The notes under the pieces: model-generated
The model's input: the letters and a program-made list of their open reading frames with translations, nothing else
The model's database searches: none
What the model was told of the DNA's origin: nothing
NCBI RefSeq assembly: GCF_003236335.1
Contig: NZ_POUB01000040.1
Coordinates: 1 to 32,837 of the forward strand
Length of the DNA: 32,837 nt
Source: Micromonospora deserti
GTDB lineage: Bacteria; Actinomycetota; Actinomycetes; Mycobacteriales; Micromonosporaceae
Direction of reading: 5' to 3'
Position numbers and translations under genes: made by a program
Part shown: piece after piece, positions 26,941 through 32,837 of the stretch
Numbering within the stretch: position 1 is the first letter of the stretch
Layout of the letters: every line of letters begins with the position of its first letter

Positions 26941-29397
26941 TCACGAGGGGCGGGCGCCGCTGATCGTCGGCCGACGTGTGGTTTCGGACTCGGCTGCGGA
27001 GTCGATGCTCACCGTGCCGGCCGCGGCGTCCACCGTGATGATCTGTCCCGTCCGGATCTTCTGGGTGGCGTCGCGGACGCAGATCACGGCGGGGATGCCG
27101 TACTCACGGGCGACGGTCGGGCCGTGCGCCATGACCGCCCCGGTCTCGGTGACCAGTGCCGCGGCGGTGAGAAACAGGGGGGTCCAGCCCGGGTCGGTGG
27201 TGGGAGTGACCAGGATGTCGCCGGGTTCGACGTGGGCGGTGGCCGGGTCGTGGACGACCCGGGCCGGTCCGGTCGTCCGGCCGGCTGCGGCTCCCACCCC
27301 TCGCAGCGCGCCGGGCAGAGCCGGTGCCGGCGCAAGGACGGCCTCGACGTCCGTGCCGTCGGAGAGTACGGCCACCGGGACGCTCGGTCGGCGCAGTTCC
27401 CGCTGGTGCACCGCGCGCCGGGCGGCCACTGTCGACCGGTGGTCCGCGCCGTCGTGGACGGCGGCGTGCGCCTCGTCGAGGGTCAGGAACATGACGTCGC
27501 CGGGCTGCTCCAGCAATCCCCGCCCCGCCAACTCGGCGCCGACGAGCAGCAGTTGCCGGCGCATCTCCCGCAACCGGTACAGGCCGGCGAACTTGCCGGC
27601 CTCCCGCAGCCCGGCCAGCATCCGGGCCCGGCGCAGGAGGAACCCGGCGAGTCGGCCGCGGACGGGCCGGCGGCGGCGGGCCCGCGCGACGATCTCCTCA
27701 AGAGTGGCCTCGGCAGTCGCCACGGCCCGGGCGAAGCGCCGGTCGGGTGCCTGCTCCGGGTCGGTGACTCGCAGGTAGTTGGCGATCATGGCGAAGACCG
27801 GCGTCGGGTCCTCGTCCCAGCGCGGCACGCCGAGGTCGACCTCGGCGGCGGCGCGGTGGCCGTAGCTGTCCAGGAACGCCGCCAGGCCGATGTCGGGCAG
27901 CGCGCCCCGCGCGTACGCCGTGGCGAGGTCCTGCGGTGGGGTGGTGAGCAGCAGGTGCCGGTGTTCACCGACCTGCCGGCTCAGCCGCCACAACGCCAGA
28001 TCCATCTCGATGGTGACGTTGTGCGGCATGCCGCTCAGCACCGTGTTGATCTCGTCGCGGCTGACCACCCCCCGCAACAGTGCGGCCGGCATCGCGGCGG
28101 CGAGCATCCCGGCGACGATCGGCCAGACGATCTCGTCGGAGCCGGCCGAGGGGTCCTCCGCGCGCACGAAGCGCAGCCGGTCGGCGGCGGTGGCCAGCCC
28201 GGCGGGCGCGGCGGCGCCGACCTTGAGCCGCTCGATCTCCCGGAACAGCCGGCTTCGGGCGACCTCCGGGCGAGCCAGCGCCCGCATGATCCCGGTCGCG
28301 GCCCGCAGACCGGTGCGCAGGCCCGGACCGGTCTGCGCGCGACGAGGGCTGGCCTCCGCCGGCGGTGCGAACCGCGGATCGGCGAGCACGTGCTCCATCG
28401 CCGCCTGGGCGCGCGGGCCGAAGTCCACCGCCATCAGCTTGACCAGCCGTTTGCGGGCGGACCGGCTGCGCGCGAGGTCGGTCAGGTCGCCGTAGAGACG
28501 CCCGCCGATGTCGGTGATCTCCACGGTGAGTCCGAGGGCGGCCAGCATCGCCGCCACCAGCGACTTCAGGGTGGACATGCCCATCGGGGTGACGGGTTGC
28601 AGCATGCCCTGCACGTGGCCGAACTCCAGGTAGACCCGGGGAGCGGGCCGCCCGGTGTCCGGCGGCGACGGGAACAGCGTGGTGATCGGCCGCGACTGGA
28701 GCAGCCACAGGACGCCCTGCCGGTCGTACGCCCACTCGATGTCCTGCGGGCGGCCGAAGTGGTCCTGCAACCGGCGGCCGGCCGCCCGTAGCTCGTCCAA
28801 CTGGCCGGCGGTCAGCACCCCGGAACCGGCCGGCGGCGATCCGTCGAGGACGTACCGGTCGACGGCGGCGCTGCCGTCCACGACGGCGGCGCCCAGCCCC
28901 GCGGTGGCCTCTACCATCATCTCGGTGCGGCAGCCGGTCAGCGGGTTGGCGGTGAACAGCACACCCGCCGCCGCCGGGTCGATCATGCGTTGCACGATGA
29001 CGGCCATGCGCACCGGCCGGTGGTCGATCTGGTGGGCGTCGCGGTAGGCCACGACGCGGGCGTGGTGCAGCGAGTCCCAGCACCTGCGGATCGCCGACAG
29101 GAGATCCGTGACCCCGGTGACGTCGAGGACGCTGTCCTGCTGTCCGGCGAAGCTGGCGTCCGGAAGGTCCTCCGCGGTCGCGCTGGACCGCACCGCCACC
29201 GGGCCGGCGCCCAGCCGCTCGTACGCCTCGGCGACCTCGGCTTGCGGAATCACACCGAGGTCGTGGGCGGTGGTGGTGACGCAGAAACCCTCCGGCACTC
29301 GTTCACCCGACCGGGCCATCTCCCCCAGCCCGGCCGCCTTGCCGCCCACCAGGTCGACCATGTCGGCAGTCAGTTCGGACAACGCGATCACCAGCAT
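26941..29397 (-). CDS. Rifampin-phosphotransferase/PEP-synthase-like enzyme
   Basis: The 818-residue protein has the three-part layout of rifampin phosphotransferase (RPH). An ATP-grasp PEP/pyruvate-binding domain covers residues 1 to about 245 (VGGKAAGLGEMARSG, VAVRSSATAEDLPDASFAGQQ, TANPLTG, WLLQSRPIT). A large helical middle region spans about 265-690. A C-terminal swivelling His domain carries the phosphocarrier H758 in AHGPTVAREYGIPAV. RPH enzymes are about 860 residues and use ATP to phosphorylate rifamycins; the middle domain here is divergent, so the drug or metabolite is uncertain. ATG 29397 follows GGGGAG; GTG 29409 is less likely. Cotranscribed with TetR, unlike many RPH genes, which sit under a rifamycin-associated element; I see none. 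Confidence 0.85.
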   Translation of the reverse strand: MLVIALSELTADMVDLVGGKAAGLGEMARSGERVPEGFCVTTTAHDLGVIPQAEVAEAYERLGAGPVAVRSSATAEDLPDASFAGQQDSVLDVTGVTDLLSAIRRCWDSLHHARVVAYRDAHQIDHRPVRMAVIVQRMIDPAAAGVLFTANPLTGCRTEMMVEATAGLGAAVVDGSAAVDRYVLDGSPPAGSGVLTAGQLDELRAAGRRLQDHFGRPQDIEWAYDRQGVLWLLQSRPITTLFPSPPDTGRPAPRVYLEFGHVQGMLQPVTPMGMSTLKSLVAAMLAALGLTVEITDIGGRLYGDLTDLARSRSARKRLVKLMAVDFGPRAQAAMEHVLADPRFAPPAEASPRRAQTGPGLRTGLRAATGIMRALARPEVARSRLFREIERLKVGAAAPAGLATAADRLRFVRAEDPSAGSDEIVWPIVAGMLAAAMPAALLRGVVSRDEINTVLSGMPHNVTIEMDLALWRLSRQVGEHRHLLLTTPPQDLATAYARGALPDIGLAAFLDSYGHRAAAEVDLGVPRWDEDPTPVFAMIANYLRVTDPEQAPDRRFARAVATAEATLEEIVARARRRRPVRGRLAGFLLRRARMLAGLREAGKFAGLYRLREMRRQLLLVGAELAGRGLLEQPGDVMFLTLDEAHAAVHDGADHRSTVAARRAVHQRELRRPSVPVAVLSDGTDVEAVLAPAPALPGALRGVGAAAGRTTGPARVVHDPATAHVEPGDILVTPTTDPGWTPLFLTAAALVTETGAVMAHGPTVAREYGIPAVICVRDATQKIRTGQIITVDAAAGTVSIDSAAESETTRRPTISGARPS

Positions 29398-29412
29398 TGG
29401 ACTCCCCACTTT

Positions 29413-29427
29413 TGCAATACACTTGCA
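29413..29427. promoter_or_regulatory. TetR operator-like site 1
   Basis: TGCAATACACTTGCA has perfect five-base arms (TGCAA/TTGCA) and a five-base centre. It lies between the putative -10 box and the start codon of the phosphotransferase-like gene, 15 bases upstream of the ATG. Confidence 0.65.
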
Positions 29428-29436
29428 TCGTGAACG

Positions 29437-29465
29437 ATGGTACGCGTTTCACAATGCAGGTGCAA
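29437..29465 (-). promoter_or_regulatory. Candidate promoter of the phosphotransferase-TetR operon
   Basis: On the minus strand TTGCAC (29460-29465) and TACCAT (29437-29442) are exactly 17 bases apart. The -35 lies inside operator site 2, and the expected start point lies just before site 1. Confidence 0.55.
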
Positions 29466-29469
29466 TGCA
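29455..29469. promoter_or_regulatory. TetR operator-like site 2
   Basis: TGCAGGTGCAATGCA matches the complement of site 1 (TGCAAGTGTATTGCA) at 12 of 15 positions, including both outer TGCA blocks. It overlaps the putative -35 box. The site centres are 42 bases apart, four helical turns. Confidence 0.6.
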
Positions 29470-29568
29470 TCCGGGAAGCTCCGGACTGATCGATTTGTTG
29501 GCATACCGGCGGGATGACCGCGACTGACCGTTCGAGTTCACCGCCCGCCAGGTGCTTTAGTTGTCGCC

Positions 29569-31227
29569 ATGGCCAACCCCGCGATCCTCACCGTCGACGA
29601 CGACCCGGCCGTCTCCCGGGCGGTTGCCCGAGACATCCGTCGCCGCTACGGCGACCGCTACCGGGTGGTCCGGGCCGACTCCGCGGAGACGGCGCTCGAC
29701 GCACTGCGCGAACTCAAACTTCGCGGCGAACAGGTCGCGGTGCTGATCGCCGACTACCGGATGCCCCAGATGAACGGCATCGAGTTCCTCGAGGCCGCGA
29801 TGGACCTCTTTCCCGCGGCCCGGCGGGTCCTGCTGACCGCGTACGCCGACACCGACGCCGCCATCAACGCGATCAACGTCGTCGACCTCGACCACTACCT
29901 GCTCAAGCCGTGGCACCCGCCGGAGGAGAAGCTCTATCCGGTGCTGGACTCGTTGCTGGAGGCGTGGCTGGCCACCGCGGAGGCGCCCGACAACGACCTC
30001 CGGGTCGTCGGTCACCGCTGGTCGGCCCCGTCCTTCGCGGTGCGCGACTTCCTGGCCCGCAACCTGGTGCCGTTCCGCTGGCTGCTCGCCGACGAGGCCG
30101 AGGGGAGCCGGCTGCTGGCGGCGGCCGGGGCGAGCGCGAACGACGTACCCCTGGTCGTCACGGCCGACGGCAAGTCGCTGGTGCAGCCGAGCGAGGCCGA
30201 ACTCGCCGCGCACGTCGGCCTGACCACGACGCCGGCCGCGGACTTCTACGACCTGGTGGTCGTCGGGGCCGGACCGGCCGGCCTCGGTGCCGCCGTCTAC
30301 GGCGCCTCAGAAGGGTTGCGCACCGTGCTGATCGAGCGGCGGGCCACCGGCGGTCAGGCCGGGCAGAGCAGCCGGATCGAAAACTACCTCGGCTTCCCGG
30401 ACGGGGTCTCCGGCGCCCAACTGACCGACCGGGCCCGCCGGCAGGCGCTACGGTTCGGCGCCGAACTGCTCAGTGCCCGCGAGGTGGTGGCCCTGGAGGA
30501 CGCCGGTTCAGCCCGGATGCTCCGGTTCGCCGACGGCAGCACCGTCGCCGCGCACACGGTCGTGCTCGCCACCGGCGTGTCCTACCGGATGCTCACCGCG
30601 CCGGGGCTGGCCGAGCTGACCGGCCGCGGCTGCTTCTACGGCTCCGCCGCCACCGAGGCGCCGAACTGCTCCGGCCAGGACGTCTACATCGTGGGCGGGG
30701 CGAACTCCGCCGGTCAGGCCGCCGTGCACTTCTCCCGGTACGCCCGGCGGGTGCACCTCCTGATCCGCGGTGCCGACCTGACCCGGTCGATGTCCAGCTA
30801 TCTGATCGAACAGATCGCGCGGATCGACACCATCGAGATCCACCCGTGTACCGAGGTGGTCGGCGGCGCCGGCGCGGAGCACCTGGAGGAGTTGACCCTC
30901 CGCGACGCCCGCAGCAACCAGACCCGCAGCGTCGAAGCCTCCTGGCTGTTCGTGTTCATCGGTGCGGAGCCCCGCACCGACTGGCTCGACGACGCCGTCG
31001 CGCGCGACCCGCGCGGCTTCGTGCTCACCGGGCCCGACCTGACCAGGGGTGGCCGCCGGCCGCCGGGGTGGACCCTGCCGCGCGACCCGTACCACCTGGA
31101 GTCCAGCATGCCCGGGGTCTTCGCCGCCGGGGACGTGCGGGCCGACTCGGTGAAGCGGGTGGCCTCCGCCGTCGGCGAGGGCGCGATGGCGGTATCGCTG
31201 GTGCACCGCTACCTGGAGGCACAGTGA
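29569..31227 (+). CDS. Receiver domain fused to a thioredoxin-reductase-like flavoprotein
   Basis: The 552-residue protein is a two-part fusion. Residues 1-125 are a response-regulator receiver with acidic pocket D10-D12, phosphoacceptor D62 (IADYRMPQMNG), T90 and K113 (LLKPW). A connector of about 100 residues follows. Residues 225-552 form a two-dinucleotide-binding flavoprotein: FAD loop GAGPAG (233-238), GGQAGQSSRIENYLGFP, NAD(P) motif VGGANSAGQAA (from about 375), and GVFAAGDVR near the end. The CxxC redox pair of true thioredoxin reductases is absent; only C355 and C367 lie in that area, twelve residues apart. No ribosome site precedes ATG 29569, and TTTAGT ends seven bases before it, so the message may be leaderless. 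It overlaps the kinase gene by GTGA. Confidence 0.9.
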   Translation: MANPAILTVDDDPAVSRAVARDIRRRYGDRYRVVRADSAETALDALRELKLRGEQVAVLIADYRMPQMNGIEFLEAAMDLFPAARRVLLTAYADTDAAINAINVVDLDHYLLKPWHPPEEKLYPVLDSLLEAWLATAEAPDNDLRVVGHRWSAPSFAVRDFLARNLVPFRWLLADEAEGSRLLAAAGASANDVPLVVTADGKSLVQPSEAELAAHVGLTTTPAADFYDLVVVGAGPAGLGAAVYGASEGLRTVLIERRATGGQAGQSSRIENYLGFPDGVSGAQLTDRARRQALRFGAELLSAREVVALEDAGSARMLRFADGSTVAAHTVVLATGVSYRMLTAPGLAELTGRGCFYGSAATEAPNCSGQDVYIVGGANSAGQAAVHFSRYARRVHLLIRGADLTRSMSSYLIEQIARIDTIEIHPCTEVVGGAGAEHLEELTLRDARSNQTRSVEASWLFVFIGAEPRTDWLDDAVARDPRGFVLTGPDLTRGGRRPPGWTLPRDPYHLESSMPGVFAAGDVRADSVKRVASAVGEGAMAVSLVHRYLEAQ

Positions 31228-32648
31228 CCGGCACATCCGACCGGCTCGCGCCGGACGAGCTGCGGACCCTCTTCCTCTTCGCGGAACTCACCCCGGAACA
31301 GCTGACGCACCTGTCCGAGCACGGCCGGGTCGAGCAGCGCCGCGCCGGGGACGCGGTATACGTCGAGGGCGAGCCGGCGCGCTGCTTCTACGTGCTGCTC
31401 AGCGGCACGGTGGCGATGCACCGCCGGGTCCAGGGCGACGAGGTCGAGGTCAGCCGTACCAGTCAGCGAGGCGTGTACGGCGGCGCGACGCAGGCGTACA
31501 TCGGTGACCCGGCCGAGCAGCGGTACACCAACAGCCTCTTCGCGGTCACCGACTGTGACGTCTTCGCTCTCCCGGCCGACATCATCGCCGACGCGATGCG
31601 CCGGTGGTTCCCGATGGCCATCCACCTGCTGGAGGGGCTCTTCATCGGGATGCGCACCATGCAGACGATCATCGGCGAACGGGAGCGGCTGCTGGCGCTG
31701 GGCGCGCTCTCGGCGGGCCTGACCCACGAGCTCAACAACCCGGCGGCAGCCGCGGTCCGGGCCACCTCCGCGCTACGCGGCCGGATCGCCAACATGCGTC
31801 AGAAGCTCGCCATGATCGCCGACGGCCGGCTCGACGGCCGGCGCCTGCACCACCTCGTCGAACTCCAGGAGGAGGCGGTGAAGCGGGCCGCCGCGGCACC
31901 ACCGCTGACCCCGCTGGCGGTCACCGACGCCGAGGGCGAGCTCGCCGACTGGCTGGACGACCACGGCGTCCGTGGGGCCTGGGAGCTCGCGTCGACCCTG
32001 GTCGCCGGGGGCATCGACGCCGGCTGGCTGAGCCAGGTCGACGCCGCGGTCGGCGACGACGACCTGGAGGCGGCGATCCACTGGATCACCTACACCATCG
32101 ACACCGAACTGCTGATGGGCGAGATCGACGACGCGGTCGCCCGAATCTCCGGGCTGGTCGGCGCCGCCAAGCAGTACTCCCAACTGGACCGGGCTCCCCA
32201 CCAGACCGTCGACGTGCACGACCTGCTCGACGCCACACTGGTCATGCTCCAGGCCAAGGTTCCCGCGGGGGTGCGGGTGGTGAAGGAGTACGACAAGACG
32301 CTGCCGGCCATCCCGGCGTACGCCGCGGAGCTGAACCAGGTCTGGACCAACCTCATCGACAACGCGCTCGCCGCGATGGGCGCCACCGGCACGCTCACGC
32401 TCCGCACCGGCCGCACCGAGGACCGACTGATCGTGGAGATCCGCGACACCGGCGGGGGCATCCCGCCGGAGGTGCGTCCGCGGATCTTCGAGCCGTTCTT
32501 CACCACCAAGCCGGTCGGCGAGGGCACCGGTCTCGGGCTGGACATCTCCTATCGGATCGTGGTCAACAAGCACCACGGTGACATCCGGGTGCAGTCCGAG
32601 CCGGGCGACACCCGGCTGGTCGTGCTGCTGCCCCTGGCCCCGGCGTAG
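31224..32648 (+). CDS. Cyclic-nucleotide-domain sensor histidine kinase
   Basis: The 474-residue protein starts with a cNMP-binding/CRP-like beta-roll (about residues 10-130: [35 protein letters not shown]). The expected phosphate-binding cassette is atypical ([18 protein letters not shown]), so cAMP binding is doubtful. A coiled helix leads to the H-box [18 protein letters not shown] with H168. A helical insert of about 110 residues follows (about 190-300). The HATPase domain has N box [16 protein letters not shown]1 DTGGGIPP, F box FEPFFTTK and G2 GEGTGLGL. No membrane helix is visible, so it is a cytosolic kinase. GTG 31224 overlaps the receiver-flavoprotein stop, so the two form an obvious kinase/receiver pair. 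Confidence 0.92.
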   Translation: MTGTSDRLAPDELRTLFLFAELTPEQLTHLSEHGRVEQRRAGDAVYVEGEPARCFYVLLSGTVAMHRRVQGDEVEVSRTSQRGVYGGATQAYIGDPAEQRYTNSLFAVTDCDVFALPADIIADAMRRWFPMAIHLLEGLFIGMRTMQTIIGERERLLALGALSAGLTHELNNPAAAAVRATSALRGRIANMRQKLAMIADGRLDGRRLHHLVELQEEAVKRAAAAPPLTPLAVTDAEGELADWLDDHGVRGAWELASTLVAGGIDAGWLSQVDAAVGDDDLEAAIHWITYTIDTELLMGEIDDAVARISGLVGAAKQYSQLDRAPHQTVDVHDLLDATLVMLQAKVPAGVRVVKEYDKTLPAIPAYAAELNQVWTNLIDNALAAMGATGTLTLRTGRTEDRLIVEIRDTGGGIPPEVRPRIFEPFFTTKPVGEGTGLGLDISYRIVVNKHHGDIRVQSEPGDTRLVVLLPLAPA

Positions 32649-32706
32649 CGCGGGGCCTGCCCACTGCCGTCGACGGCGCGGGATCGTCCGGCGGGCGGCG
32701 CGACTC

Positions 32707-32727
32707 GCGGAGCGGGGGCGACTCCGC
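32707..32727. terminator. Weak hairpin after the kinase gene
   Basis: GCGGAG and CTCCGC (32707-32712, 32722-32727) can pair around a nine-base loop, about 60 bases after the kinase stop. The stem is short, so this is tentative. Confidence 0.3.
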
Positions 32728-32732
32728 CCGCC

Positions 32733-32760
32733 ATTTACACTTAACAAAGTTAACTGATAA
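32733..32760 (+). promoter_or_regulatory. AT-rich promoter region with inverted repeat
   Basis: This 28-base AT-rich island contains TTAAC-AAA-GTTAA (32741-32753), a perfect inverted repeat, and a following GATAAC. It lies about 30-57 bases upstream of the last gene start, in strong contrast to the surrounding GC-rich DNA. It is probably the promoter and operator of that gene. Confidence 0.45.
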
Positions 32761-32789
32761 CCTCCCGTCCATCGACGAGGAGGAATGCC

Positions 32790-32837
32790 ATGCGACTTCG
32801 ACGGCGGCGGCACGCCGTCCCCCACCCCCACCGGCAC
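32790..32837 (+). CDS. Start of a truncated gene, possibly secreted
   Basis: ATG 32790 follows GAGGAGG by six bases, an excellent ribosome site, and only 16 codons are present before the window ends. The Arg-rich opening (MRLRRRRHAV) resembles the n-region of an actinomycete signal peptide, but no hydrophobic core is visible yet. The product cannot be named. An overlapping ATG at 32785 is too close to the ribosome site. Confidence 0.55.
   Translation, partial: MRLRRRRHAVPHPHRH

Overview
The window comes from a very GC-rich actinomycete. It shows many GTG starts, GTGA/ATGA stop-start overlaps, and several secreted polysaccharide-degrading enzymes with Ala-rich signal peptides. Micromonospora or a close relative is the most likely source (inference from style and protein families; no 16S rRNA or other taxonomic marker is present). 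I saw no tRNA, rRNA, CRISPR array, insertion sequence or prophage.

Layout. 1-2.7 kb: a small SnoaL/NTF2-like protein, a GlxA-type AraC regulator, and a divergent quinone-oxidoreductase-like MDR protein. 2.7-5.6 kb (minus strand): an SDR protein coupled to an MFS exporter with an extra C-terminal domain, then a DUF2267 protein. 5.8-7.1 kb: a secreted GH16 beta-1,3-glucanase with a ricin-type lectin module, under a LacI-type palindrome. 7.3-8.3 kb: a CaCA-family cation antiporter. 8.4-16.4 kb: a fructan locus made of a minus-strand operon frcB-frcC-frcA-fructokinase, a divergent secreted GH32 levanase/inulinase, and a LacI regulator. The divergent promoters carry two matching 14-bp palindromes. 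16.4-19.1 kb: a P2-type cation ATPase. 19.6-21.1 kb: a secreted S1 protease with pro-region and C-terminal beta-domain. 21.3-21.7 kb: a Cys-rich four-helix copper-binding protein. 22-23.6 kb: an ECF sigma factor (SigD/ShbA type) and its membrane anti-sigma partner. 23.9-25.8 kb: a GH55 exo-beta-1,3-glucanase under the same 12-bp palindrome as the GH16 gene. 25.8-26.2 kb: a small secreted protein of unknown function. 26.3-29.4 kb: an operon of a rifampin-phosphotransferase-like enzyme and a TetR regulator, with a promoter bracketed by two related operator-like sites. 29.6-32.6 kb: a two-gene signalling module in which a response-regulator receiver is fused to a thioredoxin-reductase-like flavoprotein, overlapping a cyclic-nucleotide-domain histidine kinase. 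The window ends in the first codons of another gene.

How the genes fit together. Two carbohydrate programmes are visible. One is fructan use: secreted GH32 releases fructose, FrcBCA imports it, the PfkB kinase phosphorylates it, and LacI probably controls both transcripts. The other is beta-1,3-glucan use: an endo-acting GH16 and an exo-acting GH55, 18 kb apart, share an operator. The most unusual items are the doubly nested domain insertion in the GH32 enzyme, the receiver-flavoprotein/cNMP-kinase pair whose flavoprotein lacks the CxxC disulfide, and the well-defined TetR operator pair on the phosphotransferase-like operon.
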